Below, piece after piece: positions 26,367 to 36,265 of a DNA stretch of 64,000 nucleotides (position 1 is its first letter; each line of letters opens with the position of its first letter). The DNA lies in assembly GCF_002259415.1 (NCBI RefSeq), contig NZ_NPFY01000011.1, forward strand, positions 186,001 to 250,000, written 5' to 3'. Made by a program: the position numbers and the translations under genes. This DNA is from Rhodococcus sp. 14-2470-1b (GTDB lineage Bacteria; Actinomycetota; Actinomycetes; Mycobacteriales; Mycobacteriaceae). The notes beneath the pieces were generated by a model that was given only the letters and a program-made list of their open reading frames with translations, did no database searches and was not told the origin of the DNA.

Positions 26367-29300
26367 CGCACCTGCTCCGATCTCTTCCGAACCACTCGGT
26401 CGTAGGTGGTTGCTCGGCGTCTCCGCACTGGCGTTTCTCCTCGCTTTTCTGCAGGTTCCCGGTTACACCGTTGCCGATACCAAGTACGACCTGACGCAGA
26501 ATCCCCTCGGATTCCTCGCACGCGCGTCGCATCAGTGGACGTCGCAAGCTCCCCTCGGCCAAGTACAGAACCAGGCGTACGGCTACTTCTTCCCACACGG
26601 CGCGTTCTTCGCGCTCGGTGACATCGCGTCGATTCCCCCATGGATCACCCAGCGCATCTGGTGGGCGCTACTTCTGATCGCCGGGTTCTGGGGAATCGTC
26701 CGTCTCGCCGAAGCACTGGGAGTCGGCAGCCGCAGTTCGCGGATCATCGCCGCCACCGCGTTCGCCCTGTCCCCGAGAGTCATCACGACGCTGGCGTCGA
26801 TCTCGTCGGAATCCATGCCGATGATGTTGGCGCCATGGGTACTGATTCCCATCGTTCGAGCATTCCGCAGCAACACTTCCACCCGCACACTCGCCGCGCA
26901 GTCGGCGTTGGCCGTGGCGTTGATGGGAGCCGTCAACGCCGTCGCGACCGCAGCCGCCTGTCTCGTCGGCGTGATCTGGATTCTCTGCCACAGACCCAAC
27001 CGACTGTGGATCGTCTTCAGTGCGTGGTGGGCCGGCTTCCTGGCCCTCGCGACCCTGTGGTGGATCGTTCCGCTCCTTCTGCTCGGCGCCGTCAGCCCGC
27101 CGTTCCTGGACTACATCGAGTCCTCGGGGACGACGACCCAGTGGGCCTCACTGATCGAGATCCTCCGCGGGACGAGCAGCTGGACACCGTTCGTCTCGCC
27201 CGAGCGCGTCGCCGGAGCGGTGCTCGTCACGCAACCGGCCGCGGTCGTCGCGACGGGAGTCGTCGCCGCAGCCGGTGTCGTCGGTCTCGCGATGCGGTCG
27301 ATGCCCGCCCGTGGCCGCCTGACCGTCATGCTGTTCGTCGGAATCCTCGGTCTCACAGCCGGATACGTCGGTGGACTCGGCTCTCCGATCGCCGACACCG
27401 TCCGCGTGTTCCTCGATTCCGGTGGCGCGCCGCTCCGCAACGTTCACAAACTCGAACCGCTCGTCCGCATTCCGTTGGTCCTCGGACTTGCTCACCTCTT
27501 GGCGAAGATCCCGCTCCCCGGTGCCGTACCGGCACGCACGTGGCGGACGGCCATCGCACACCCGGAGAAGGACAAGATGGTGGCCGTGGCCGGTCTGGTG
27601 CTCGTCGCGCTGACGTTCTCGACGTCGCTCGCGTGGACCGGCAAGCTAGCACCTCGCGGGGCGTACCAATCCATTCCGCAGTACTGGCACGACGCCGCGG
27701 ACTGGCTCACCGCCCACGCGTCGGGCAGCTCACCCGACGGCTCCGATGCCGAGCGCGCGCTCGTCGTTCCGGGTGCTCCCTTCGCGATTCAGACGTGGGG
27801 ACTCACTCGCGACGAACCCCTCCAGGCCCTCGCGACGACGCCGTGGGCCGTCCGCGACTCGGTACCACTGACTCCGCCGGGCGCAATCCGTGCCCTCGAC
27901 TCCGTTCAACGATTGATCGCCGACGGCCGATCCTCGGTCGGCTTGGCCGACACCCTCGTCGGGCAGGGCATTCACTACGTGGTCGTCCGCAACGATCTCG
28001 ATCCCGAGACGTCACGTTCCGCTCGCCCCGTCCAGGTCCACGCCGCACTCGACGGCTCTCCCGGTCTCGAGAAGGTCGCGGAGTTCGGCGAGGACATCTC
28101 GCCGGGAACGGTCGACGGCATCACGGTCGACGGCGACATGCGGCCGCCGTATCCGGCTGTCGAGATCTATTCGGTGAAGCTGCAGGAGCCAAGCTCGAAG
28201 GAATCCGAGGTTTCGGGGCCCTACACCGTCGATCTGGACCGTGTCCCGTTCGTGCAAGGCGGGCCGGAATCCGTTCAGCGACTGAACGAACAGCGCCGAT
28301 CCGGTGTCCCCGATCCAGTGCCTGCAGGCCCGGTCATCCTTGCGTCCGACGCTACCGCCGCAGGCCTGGACGTCGATTCGGTCACCGTCACCGATACTCC
28401 GATGAACAGGGAGACGGACTTCGGGCAGGTCGACAACCACAATTCGGCGCTGAGAACCGCCGACGATCCTCGTCGCTCGTTGAACGAAGTCGCGGACTAT
28501 CCCGTCGTGGGCGCGGACACCGTCGACGGGGAATGGGAGGGTGCGAGCATCACCGCGTCGAGTTCCGCGTCGGATTCGACTCAGATCGGCGGCACCAAAC
28601 CGGGAAGTGGGGTCGCGGCGGTCGTCGACGGCGATCTCGCGACGAGCTGGGTCAGCAACGGCATCGAAAGCGCTGTGGGACAGTGGCTTCAACTCGACTT
28701 CGACGAGCCCATCTCCGGCGGACTCCTGCATCTGCGTACCAGCCCGGGGACCATCGGCGACCCGGTGAAGTGGCTCGAGATCACCACGCCGGGCGGTAGT
28801 ACCGCGGCACGAGTCGACACTGCGGGCGAGCCCATGACCGTCTCGCTCCCCGGCGGGTCGACACCGTGGGTGCGCATCACGGCGAAATCGACCGTGGACG
28901 GCACCCGGGGAAGTCAATTCGGAATCAGCGAACTGTCGGTGGAGGACTACTCGGACCGCGACAATCCGCACCCTGTGTCGATCGTGCATCGTGCCGTGCT
29001 GCCGGGCGTCACCCCCGGAGCGGACGTCACGGCTTGGGAGCTCGGCCAGGAGTTCCCCGGCAGGCCGGCCTGCCTGGACACCGAGGACCGAATCCGGTGC
29101 AGCAGTGGACTGTCCGCCGCACCCGAAGAACTCGGAAGGTTCTCGCGCACCCTGTCGGTGCCTACCGGAACCGCGGTGCTGCCGGAGTTGACTCTGCGCA
29201 CCCGGCAGAGCCCCGAACTGGAAGCACTGCTGGCGCAACCGGGACGACCCGTGGCCACGGGCGCATCCGACGTCGGCGACCTCCAAGGATCCGCCTTCGC

Positions 29301-30678
29301 GGCCACCGACGGCGACGATCGAACATCCTGGACCGCGCCCGAGAAAAGCATCGAGCAGCGGGCCGGAACGCAGCCGACACTGACGATCGACCTGCCCGCG
29401 CCGACGCTGGTGGACGGCCTCACCCTGACCCCGAGCCTCGGCGACCTTCCCGCGCACCCGACGACCGTCGCCGTGAACCTCGGCGGGGGACCGCAGGTGC
29501 GCGAGGTGGATCCCGACGGTCCGACGACCATCGATCTAGCGCCACGGGTGACGGATCGGATCGTGCTCTCCATCGTCGACTGGGACGACCGACTGGACAA
29601 GAACTCCCTCGGCTTCGTCCTGCCACAACCGCCCGGTCTCGCCGACGTCGCCGTGCTGTCGGGCGGCAGCGACATCGGCGCCGCACCCGACGCCGCCGAT
29701 GACCGCACGATCACGGTCGCCTGCGACGTCGGGCCGATCATGTCCATTGCGGGCCAGACCATCCGGGCGTCGGTGACGGCGACGGCGCGGCAATTCCTGT
29801 CGGGCGAACCACTGCAGGCGACCATCTGCGAGGGTCCCTTCCCGGTTCCCAACGAGACGCTCAACCCGATACCCCTGCCGGAAGGGAGACAGGACGTCGT
29901 CGTCGACCCAGGTGCAGCCTTCGTCGTCGACGGGGTGCGACTCCGCACGATGCCCGTCCCCGCCGTCAGCGCAACGAGCTCGTATCCTCGAACCGCGGAG
30001 ACGACAGCGTGGAACGCCGACCACCGAGAAGTGACCGTTCGTGAATCGGACGTCGATCAACTGCTCGTGGTACCGGAGAGCAGCAACACCGGCTGGCACG
30101 CAACCGCAGCATCCGCGGGCTCCACTCCCGCCCAACCCGGTCATTCCGCAGGCTCCACTCCCGCTTCAGAACTGCAGGCTGTCACCGTCAACGGCTGGCA
30201 GCAAGGCTGGATCGTGCCGGCCGGGACATCGGGAACGGTGACGCTCGAATACCCGTCGGACAAGTGGTACCGACTCGGAATCTTCGGCGGATTGCTCCTG
30301 CTGATCCCGTTGGCGTTCTTCGCTTTTCGTCGAAGCCGCGTCACGCAGGACTCAGCACCACAGCCCTGGCGCAGCGCGGTGCTCGGCTGGGTCGGACTGA
30401 CCGCGGCCGTCGCCGTGATCTCCGGACCGGGCGGAGTTGCCGTCGTCGCCGCAACCGCGGCCGTGGCAGTGGCTGTCGGCCGACGCTTCGGCCGATCGGT
30501 GGAAGCCAGGACGGCGGTGTGGGTCGCCGGAATCGGAACACTCTTGGCGACAGCCCTGCTGTCGAAGGGCCCGTGGCGATCCCCCGACGGCTACATCGGC
30601 CACTCGTCACTGATTCAACTCGCCGCGTTGATCGCACTCGTCGCCGTGGCAGTGAGTGCTCTGCGGGCTCGCCAATAA
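26347..30678 (+). CDS. aftD: Arabinofuranosyltransferase AftD
   Basis: 1443 residues with a TTG start at 26347 inside the DUF2613 gene. Blocks match M. tuberculosis AftD as recalled: QNQAYGYFFPHGAFFALGD, SPRVITTLASISSESMPMM, PPFLDYIESSGTTTQW, LRNVHKLEPLVRIPLVLGL, YVVVRNDLDPETSRSARP and VNGWQQGWIVPAGTSGT. About eleven N-terminal membrane helices form the GT-C domain using decaprenyl-phosphoryl-arabinose, followed by large extracytoplasmic carbohydrate-binding domains (residues about 700-1250) and four C-terminal helices. It branches arabinan of arabinogalactan/lipoarabinomannan. Residues about 1255-1276 carry two copies of the dispersed GHSAGSTPA-type repeat, absent from the mycobacterial protein. 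Confidence 0.95.
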   Translation: MSTAAADAPAPISSEPLGRRWLLGVSALAFLLAFLQVPGYTVADTKYDLTQNPLGFLARASHQWTSQAPLGQVQNQAYGYFFPHGAFFALGDIASIPPWITQRIWWALLLIAGFWGIVRLAEALGVGSRSSRIIAATAFALSPRVITTLASISSESMPMMLAPWVLIPIVRAFRSNTSTRTLAAQSALAVALMGAVNAVATAAACLVGVIWILCHRPNRLWIVFSAWWAGFLALATLWWIVPLLLLGAVSPPFLDYIESSGTTTQWASLIEILRGTSSWTPFVSPERVAGAVLVTQPAAVVATGVVAAAGVVGLAMRSMPARGRLTVMLFVGILGLTAGYVGGLGSPIADTVRVFLDSGGAPLRNVHKLEPLVRIPLVLGLAHLLAKIPLPGAVPARTWRTAIAHPEKDKMVAVAGLVLVALTFSTSLAWTGKLAPRGAYQSIPQYWHDAADWLTAHASGSSPDGSDAERALVVPGAPFAIQTWGLTRDEPLQALATTPWAVRDSVPLTPPGAIRALDSVQRLIADGRSSVGLADTLVGQGIHYVVVRNDLDPETSRSARPVQVHAALDGSPGLEKVAEFGEDISPGTVDGITVDGDMRPPYPAVEIYSVKLQEPSSKESEVSGPYTVDLDRVPFVQGGPESVQRLNEQRRSGVPDPVPAGPVILASDATAAGLDVDSVTVTDTPMNRETDFGQVDNHNSALRTADDPRRSLNEVADYPVVGADTVDGEWEGASITASSSASDSTQIGGTKPGSGVAAVVDGDLATSWVSNGIESAVGQWLQLDFDEPISGGLLHLRTSPGTIGDPVKWLEITTPGGSTAARVDTAGEPMTVSLPGGSTPWVRITAKSTVDGTRGSQFGISELSVEDYSDRDNPHPVSIVHRAVLPGVTPGADVTAWELGQEFPGRPACLDTEDRIRCSSGLSAAPEELGRFSRTLSVPTGTAVLPELTLRTRQSPELEALLAQPGRPVATGASDVGDLQGSAFAATDGDDRTSWTAPEKSIEQRAGTQPTLTIDLPAPTLVDGLTLTPSLGDLPAHPTTVAVNLGGGPQVREVDPDGPTTIDLAPRVTDRIVLSIVDWDDRLDKNSLGFVLPQPPGLADVAVLSGGSDIGAAPDAADDRTITVACDVGPIMSIAGQTIRASVTATARQFLSGEPLQATICEGPFPVPNETLNPIPLPEGRQDVVVDPGAAFVVDGVRLRTMPVPAVSATSSYPRTAETTAWNADHREVTVRESDVDQLLVVPESSNTGWHATAASAGSTPAQPGHSAGSTPASELQAVTVNGWQQGWIVPAGTSGTVTLEYPSDKWYRLGIFGGLLLLIPLAFFAFRRSRVTQDSAPQPWRSAVLGWVGLTAAVAVISGPGGVAVVAATAAVAVAVGRRFGRSVEARTAVWVAGIGTLLATALLSKGPWRSPDGYIGHSSLIQLAALIALVAVAVSALRARQ
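30112..30168 (+). repeat. Dispersed GHSAGSTPA repeat inside aftD (one degenerate, one full copy)
   Basis: A degenerate unit ending CCACTCCCGCCCAACCC (30112-30138) precedes a full unit with CATTCCGCAGGCTCCACTC (30139-30168). The two are 33 bp apart and in frame, encoding ASAGSTPAQP and GHSAGSTPAS. They lie in an extracytoplasmic loop just before the conserved VNGWQQGW block. Confidence 0.93.
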
Positions 30679-30690
30679 CCGGCGGTCACG

Positions 30691-31809
30691 TCACCGGCGC
30701 CGAAGCCACACGCGCATCGGTTCTTCGATCAGCGCGTAGCTCGCGGCGGCGACAGGGATCGACAACGCGACGGTCACGACCAGAACCAGCAGGAAGTGTC
30801 CGCTGAAGGGGATGATCCCGAACACGGGAAAGACCATCGCCAGGATCACCAGATGCCAGATGAAGATGCCGTAGGACCAACGTCCCAGAGCAAGAGTCAC
30901 CGGGTGCTCGAGGACGCGTCGGGGTCCGTCGGCCAGGACGAGAGGCGCCAACAACGCGAACGCGAGGAGTGCACCGAGCACGATCTTGACCTCGAATTGC
31001 CACGGTTCGGGACGCACCAGCCCTTCCGGCCCGGCGATCGGCGTCACCGACAGGGCGAACGCCACCAGGGCGATCGCGGCCATCAGCAGTCGGCGACTCG
31101 CCAGACGGTGCAACCACGTTCGTGGGCTGGTCGTGTACTCGGCCAGGAGCATTCCGGCCGCGAACCACGGGAAGTATCCCGGCAACCAGTTGTCGTGGTG
31201 AATCGCTTCCGGCGTGGACACGGGGACGAACGCCCAGCAGAGACTGATCGCGGCGACGGTTGCAACGACGGGGATACGGAATCGCGCCCGATCACCCCGT
31301 AAGCCCGCCAGAGCCAGACCCAGGAACGGCAACAACAGATAGAAGGCGACTTCCACCGACAGAGACCACATCTGAGTCATGCCCTCGGTGAGAGTCAGAG
31401 GCACGAAAACCTGCGTCAGCGACAGGTTCGCCGCCCACACACGCCAACTGCTCCCCGTGTTGGGCAGGAACAGCAGAACCAGCGTCACCACGACCCAGTA
31501 CGCCGGAAGGATGCGCACGGCGCGCGACCACAGATAACGTCCGATCGGCTGAGCACGACCCATCCCCCTCGCCTGGGCGGCGTGCGGGCGCCACAGCAGA
31601 AAGCCGGACAGGGCGAAGAACAATGCCACCGCGAGGTCGAACCGGCCCCAGATTCGGCCCATGACCGGCGAATTCGCTGCACCTGTCTGAAAGGCCACGT
31701 GGGTGACGATGATGCCGATCGACGCGAACGCGCGCATTCCCTCGAGCGACGGGATGAATCCGTGCAGCGGCGCGACGGATTTCGGCAGCGATTCAGTGGA
31801 CGTAGTCAT
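30691..31809 (-). CDS. Acyltransferase family 3 (OafA/Nic96-type membrane O-acyltransferase)
   Basis: 372 residues from ATG 31809. Polytopic, with about ten helices. Acyltransferase-3 marks: FIPSLEGMRAFASIGIIVTHVAF (the conserved R-x(n)-H pair near residues 25-40), LSGFLLWRP, and MTQMWSLSVEVAFYLLLPFL. These enzymes transfer acyl groups from acyl-CoA to extracellular sugars or lipids. It lies beside aftD and a PorA-like gene, as the acyltransferase Rv0228 lies near Rv0227c in M. tuberculosis (recalled). Substrate may be an envelope glycan or glycolipid. Confidence 0.9.
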   Translation of the reverse strand: MTTSTESLPKSVAPLHGFIPSLEGMRAFASIGIIVTHVAFQTGAANSPVMGRIWGRFDLAVALFFALSGFLLWRPHAAQARGMGRAQPIGRYLWSRAVRILPAYWVVVTLVLLFLPNTGSSWRVWAANLSLTQVFVPLTLTEGMTQMWSLSVEVAFYLLLPFLGLALAGLRGDRARFRIPVVATVAAISLCWAFVPVSTPEAIHHDNWLPGYFPWFAAGMLLAEYTTSPRTWLHRLASRRLLMAAIALVAFALSVTPIAGPEGLVRPEPWQFEVKIVLGALLAFALLAPLVLADGPRRVLEHPVTLALGRWSYGIFIWHLVILAMVFPVFGIIPFSGHFLLVLVVTVALSIPVAAASYALIEEPMRVWLRRR

Positions 31810-32018
31810 GGCACGACCAGTCAAACACTCCGCACCGTCCACTTGTGAAACTCCACGGTCGTCGGGCGTGCCCGCGACTGTACGACGTGATGACTGTTAC
31901 TGTCACCAGCGACGTGGCGATACCAATCGGACACTCCAGGAACGGGCGTTTCCTACCCTGACCTGTCGGGGGTGGAAGCAGCGGCGCGCCAAGGAAATAA
32001 GACTAAGGAGATTCTCAC

Positions 32019-33146
32019 ATGGCGGAGCGCTCAGGGCCGAGCCGGATTCTTGCCCTCGTACTCGTCGGATTGGGTGCATTCCTGCTGGTAGCAGCGATCC
32101 TGATCCCGACGTACACCGTGCCCCGCCTGGAGAAGACACCGCTGGATCTCGAGGTCACGACGGTATCGACCGGCACCGGAAGCGTTCTCAACGCTGCATC
32201 ACTGGCCGCGGGCCGCGCCGAGGTGGACGAGAACGTGAACCTGGTGTCGCAGCGTTTCGTCACCACCGAGGAGCCGTCGAACGCCGACGACATCACCGTG
32301 CAGGCCGGGCAGACGCTGCGCCGCACCGACAAGCAGGGCGACACCGGGCTGCTCACCGCCAGCGTCGACCGTGTGACGCTCGATCGTGTCTCGTCCGAGC
32401 CCGTCGAGAACCCCGTCGGCACCATCCAGGTCCAAGGCGACAAGCCGGCCGAGGAAGTTCCGCACACCGGCCTGCAGTACAAGTTCCCGTTCAACGCGGA
32501 GCAGAAGGCGTACCCGTTCTTCGACATCAACGCCCGCGCGTCTCAGGACATCGACTTCGTCGAAGAGACCGAGATCAACGGCACGCCGGTCTACAAGTAC
32601 GAGCAGACCGTCGGCCCGGTCGATCTGTCCGGCGTCGTCAACATCCCGACCAACAAGGTCACCCTTCCCGCCGACACGTGGGGCGTCGAGGGCGGCGAAG
32701 CTCCCGTCACCATGACGCGCTGGTACGAGAACACGCGAACGGTGTGGGTCGAGCCCAAGACCGGCGTCATCGTCGACGGTGAAGAGCAGATCCACCAGTA
32801 CTACTCGCGCACCGCGGGCCAGCCCGAGGTGGACGTGCTCAACGCACCGATCAAGTTCGACGAGAACACCGTCGAATACCAGATCCAGCGCGCCAAGGAC
32901 GGCCAGGACCAGCTCTCGACGTTCGGACGTACCGTGCCGATCATCGCCGGAATCCTCGGCGTCATCGCATTGATCGCAGGTATCGTGCTCGGACTCCGCG
33001 GTGGGAACGGCCCGCGTCGTCCCGTGCGTACCGGCGGACCGCAGCAGGGCGGAGGCGGCGGCGCAGCACCGGCAGCTCCGCAGAACCGCGACTGGACGAC
33101 CGATCGGACCGAGGTCATTCCGAGGACCAACCTCTCCAAGGAGTAG
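32019..33146 (+). CDS. DUF3068 family (PorA-like) membrane protein
   Basis: 375 residues, ATG behind AAGGAG. An N-terminal signal-anchor helix (RILALVLVGLGAFLLVAAIL), a long outer region with VQAGQTLRRTDKQGDTGLL, YKFPFNAEQKAYPFFDIN and SDVDFVEETEINGTPVYKYEQ-like strands, a second helix near the C-terminus (PIIAGILGVIALIAGIVLGL), then a short glycine-rich cytoplasmic tail. This is the DUF3068 pattern of Rv0227c, annotated as porin PorA family without proof of pore activity. A strong terminator follows. The 209 bp upstream hold its promoter region; no clear operator was seen. Confidence 0.9.
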   Translation: MAERSGPSRILALVLVGLGAFLLVAAILIPTYTVPRLEKTPLDLEVTTVSTGTGSVLNAASLAAGRAEVDENVNLVSQRFVTTEEPSNADDITVQAGQTLRRTDKQGDTGLLTASVDRVTLDRVSSEPVENPVGTIQVQGDKPAEEVPHTGLQYKFPFNAEQKAYPFFDINARASQDIDFVEETEINGTPVYKYEQTVGPVDLSGVVNIPTNKVTLPADTWGVEGGEAPVTMTRWYENTRTVWVEPKTGVIVDGEEQIHQYYSRTAGQPEVDVLNAPIKFDENTVEYQIQRAKDGQDQLSTFGRTVPIIAGILGVIALIAGIVLGLRGGNGPRRPVRTGGPQQGGGGGAAPAAPQNRDWTTDRTEVIPRTNLSKE

Positions 33147-33159
33147 CACCTCCACGAAC

Positions 33160-33195
33160 AACAACGGCGCGGCCCATTAGGGTCGCGCCGTTGTT
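33160..33195. terminator. Hairpin terminator after the DUF3068 gene
   Basis: A 16-bp stem AACAACGGCGCG-GCCC pairs with GGG-TCGCGCCGTTGTT around a 4-nt loop, one G-T pair included, starting 14 bp after the stop and followed by CGTTT. It may work in both directions, since the next gene is convergent. Confidence 0.85.
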
Positions 33196-33265
33196 CGTTT
33201 CCGGGCAGGGTGGCCGGCCCCAGTTGCACACAGAACGCTGCTGCAGGGCCGGATGCGCCGTCGAG

Positions 33266-33330
33266 GCGGACTGCGGTGGCGGACTACAGTGGCGGACTGC
33301 GGTGGCGGACTGCGGTGGCGGACTGCGGTG
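33266..33330. repeat. 13-bp tandem repeat, 5 copies
   Basis: Five units of GCGGACTGCGGTG (unit 2 has GCGGACTACAGTG) run head to tail and end 3 bp before the stop codon of the minus-strand flippase gene. They are non-coding in this reading. The unit length is not a multiple of three. Confidence 0.92.
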
Positions 33331-33333
33331 CAC

Positions 33334-34542
33334 TCAGGAACGTAGGGCTGCCACGCACACCGCGAGTGCGGTTGCAGCGGCCACGGACACTGCGACCACG
33401 ACGAACTGCAACACCGTGGACGCGCACAGCGTCAACAAGACGACCTCGGCGGCCAGCCCGAGCCACGCCAGGATCGCAAGGGTCGTGCGTTCGCCTGCAA
33501 TAGCCCAGAGCAACGCGCTCTGGAGCACCGCGAGGCAGGCCCCCTGCAACGCGAAGATCCACAGGTATCCCTGAACGGCCGCGTAATCCTCACCCACGAT
33601 CAGCGGGATCAGTCCCGCGGCGACGGCCGCCCCGACGATCAGAACCGCACCGATTCCCGCGACGACGGACAGTGCCGATCGCAGCGCCGACGCCGAGTGT
33701 GCAGGGTTGGCCATGCGCGGATACAGCACTACCCCTACTGCCTGCGGAAGCCAGAACGCTGCCTTCGTGGCGACGGCGCCGAGGGCGTAGATGCCTGCGT
33801 CGGCTTCGGTCAGCAGTGCGCGCGCGAGGAGCAGATCCACCGACGACAGCAGAATCAGCACCAACTGAACCTGCGAGGCCCGCAGCACGGTGGCGACACC
33901 GATGCGCACGTCACCGGTGAGCAGGCCGCCGGACACGGATGGCTCTCGGTTCGCCAGCCGCGCGCCGAGGGCGACCAGTCCTGTGCCGGCGGCACTGACC
34001 GCGAGCACGGTGCCGGGACCCGCGCCGAGGAACAGCGCCACGACGGCGGGAACGACCTTGCCGAAGCCCGCGGATGCCAGCACGATACTCAATCGGCCGA
34101 ACCGCGCGGTGCCCTGCAGCAGCCCTTGTTCGGTCGCGAGTAACACGAGCAGCGGGGCGACTACCAGCGCCGATGTCGTCGCCAGAACACTCGTGTCCAT
34201 CGCGACCGCAACTATCGGTGCCGCGAGGACGGACAGGACGGCGACCACGGCAGCGCAGCGGTATCCGAGGCTTCGGAGCTTGCCGGCGCTTCGACCGCGC
34301 ACCACTTCCCTGGCGACGACCGACTGCAACGCAAGCGCCGGAACGGCCAGCACCAGCTGGGCGGCGAGAAGGCTCGCGAACTCGCCGTACTTCGCCACAC
34401 CCAGCAGACGGCTCGCAGGCAGATGCAGTAGATACGACGCAACGTTGGCCGTCATCGATCCGATGGTCACCATCGTCATCCCGGCTACCATCGCTCTGCC
34501 TGCGGACCCGGATCCGGAGGCGGAGACAGCGCGAGTCGGCAT
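33334..34542 (-). CDS. Polysaccharide flippase-like membrane protein (MOP/Wzx type)
   Basis: About 402 residues from ATG 34542 (MPTRAVSASGSGSAGR). Ten to twelve helices and the typical Wzx/MATE-fold start: MTANVASYLLHLPASRLLG, then VAKYGEFASLLAAQLVLAVPALALQ, with RSAGKLRSL loops. Such proteins move undecaprenyl- or decaprenyl-linked glycans across the membrane. Adjacent envelope glycosyltransferase, acyltransferase and polytopic membrane protein genes support a role in surface glycan export. It is divergent from the next gene with only 25 bp between starts, so promoters must overlap. Confidence 0.85.
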   Translation of the reverse strand: MPTRAVSASGSGSAGRAMVAGMTMVTIGSMTANVASYLLHLPASRLLGVAKYGEFASLLAAQLVLAVPALALQSVVAREVVRGRSAGKLRSLGYRCAAVVAVLSVLAAPIVAVAMDTSVLATTSALVVAPLLVLLATEQGLLQGTARFGRLSIVLASAGFGKVVPAVVALFLGAGPGTVLAVSAAGTGLVALGARLANREPSVSGGLLTGDVRIGVATVLRASQVQLVLILLSSVDLLLARALLTEADAGIYALGAVATKAAFWLPQAVGVVLYPRMANPAHSASALRSALSVVAGIGAVLIVGAAVAAGLIPLIVGEDYAAVQGYLWIFALQGACLAVLQSALLWAIAGERTTLAILAWLGLAAEVVLLTLCASTVLQFVVVAVSVAAATALAVCVAALRS

Positions 34543-34567
34543 GCGCCCACGGTATAGGGTGCCGAAC

Positions 34568-36265
34568 ATGGCGTCGGGTGGTCGGTGGGCTGCGCGCGGG
34601 TACCGGTGGGCGCCGCCGCTCTACAGCGTCGCCCTTGCGTTCGTGGTGCTCGGCCCATTATTCGGCAACGGCTATCTGCTTCTGCGCGACGCCGTCAGCA
34701 CACCCAGGTCCTACTTCACCGACTCGGCACTCGGTGTCGGCGACGCCGCCGCCCGGGCCGTCCCGCAGGACGCGGTGGTGGCCGCCCTGTCCACGGTGGT
34801 CGACGGGGGACTCGTCGTGAAAGCTGCTCTGCTGCTCGCGGTGTGGCTCGCCGGCTGGGGTGCCGCGCAGATGTCGCGGACTGTGCTGCCGTCGGCACCT
34901 CTGCCCGCACTGCTGGTGGCGTCGACGGTCGCGATCTGGAATCCCTACGTCGCCGAGCGTCTGCTACAGGGGCATTGGAGTCTTCTGATCGGCTATGCGG
35001 CGTTGCCGTGGACGGTCGTCGCCGCTCTCGATCTCAGGCGGACGGGCCGGTGGGGGTGGCTCGCAGTCTGCCTCGCTGTTGCGGGCCTGACGCCGACGGG
35101 TGCGCTGCTCGCCGCGTCATGTGCGTGGTTATGCGCATCCAGGCAAACATTTCCGCTCACAGCGGGATTGACAGTGCTCGCGTCGGCGCCCTGGCTCGTC
35201 GCGACGGCGGTATCGGGCTCGGGGGCCACCGGTACCGACCCCGCAGGCGTCGCCGCGTTCGCAGCCCGCGCCGAACCCGGACTCGGTACGGTCGGTTCCC
35301 TCGCGGGACTCGGCGGCATCTGGAACGCCGACGCCGTCCCCGTCACGCGAACATCGGCGTTCGCTGTCGTGGGCACCGCTCTGTTGCTCGTTGTCGTCGC
35401 GCTCGGAGTCAGGCCCCTGTGGCGACGCCGACGCAACCCCGTCGTGACCGCTCTGGGCATTCTGGCCGCGCTCGCGATCGTCGGTCCGGCCCTCGCCGCG
35501 ACGTCTCCAGGGATTCGCGTCGGCGAATGGGCCGCCACCGAGGTACCGGGCGCCGGACTGCTCCGCGACGCCCAGAAGTGGGTTGCGCTCGCCGTGCCGT
35601 TCTACGTTCTCGCCGCGGCGGCGGGTGTCACGTGGGCTGCCGCGAGACTCGGGAACCGCTGGCTTCCCGGAGTCGCAGCGGCGCTGGCCGTGGTGATCAC
35701 GTTGCCGGACCTCGCGTGGGGCGTCGGAGACCAGGTGAAGCCCGTCGAGTATCCGACGTCGTGGTCGGTGGTCGCCGACGAGTTGGCAGGGGAGGACGGC
35801 GACGTAGCCGTGCTGCCCGCAGGTATGTTCCGCCGGTTCCCGTACAGCGGCGACGCCGCCGTTCTCGATCCTGCACCTCGCATGCTGCCGCTGGACGTGC
35901 TCCAGACCGGGGAGCTTCTCGTCGCAGGCGGTTCGGTCCGCGGAGAAGGAAGCAGGGCGGAGGCCGTCGAACAGGTTCTTCTGGACGGCGGAACTCCCGA
36001 CGACTTGGCCGGACTCGGAGTCGGATGGGTGCTCCTCGAACGGACGACGCCCGGCCAGATGGGCAACTCGGTTGCGACGCTGCAGCAGCTGACGGTGGAG
36101 TACGAGGACGGCGAGCTCGCGCTGTACCGCGTGCCGGGAGATGTTCGAATCGAACCGACGGACAACCGGGCAGTCGTCGCTGCCCACCTCGCGTGGCTGC
36201 TGCTACTGGTGGGCGGCTTCGGCTGGGCGGTCCGCACCCGGAAGTCCGGCCGACACGAGGCCTGA
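34568..36265 (+). CDS. Polytopic membrane protein (Rv0226c-like), possible GT-C glycosyltransferase
   Basis: About 565 residues from ATG 34568 (MASGGRWAARGYRW). Eleven or twelve helices; the first outer loop begins GNGYLLLRDAVSTPRSYF with an Arg-Asp pair, and VASTVAIWNPYVAERLLQGH is typical of GT-C membrane sugar transferases using polyprenyl-phosphate sugars. The C-terminal half has a soluble-looking region (YPTSWSVVADELAGEDGDVA, LPAGMFRRFPYSG) and a last helix. In M. tuberculosis the Rv0226c gene has the same neighbours (recalled). The enzymatic role is inference. Its last 63 bp overlap the 3' end of the convergent glycosyltransferase. Confidence 0.8.
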   Translation: MASGGRWAARGYRWAPPLYSVALAFVVLGPLFGNGYLLLRDAVSTPRSYFTDSALGVGDAAARAVPQDAVVAALSTVVDGGLVVKAALLLAVWLAGWGAAQMSRTVLPSAPLPALLVASTVAIWNPYVAERLLQGHWSLLIGYAALPWTVVAALDLRRTGRWGWLAVCLAVAGLTPTGALLAASCAWLCASRQTFPLTAGLTVLASAPWLVATAVSGSGATGTDPAGVAAFAARAEPGLGTVGSLAGLGGIWNADAVPVTRTSAFAVVGTALLLVVVALGVRPLWRRRRNPVVTALGILAALAIVGPALAATSPGIRVGEWAATEVPGAGLLRDAQKWVALAVPFYVLAAAAGVTWAAARLGNRWLPGVAAALAVVITLPDLAWGVGDQVKPVEYPTSWSVVADELAGEDGDVAVLPAGMFRRFPYSGDAAVLDPAPRMLPLDVLQTGELLVAGGSVRGEGSRAEAVEQVLLDGGTPDDLAGLGVGWVLLERTTPGQMGNSVATLQQLTVEYEDGELALYRVPGDVRIEPTDNRAVVAAHLAWLLLLVGGFGWAVRTRKSGRHEA

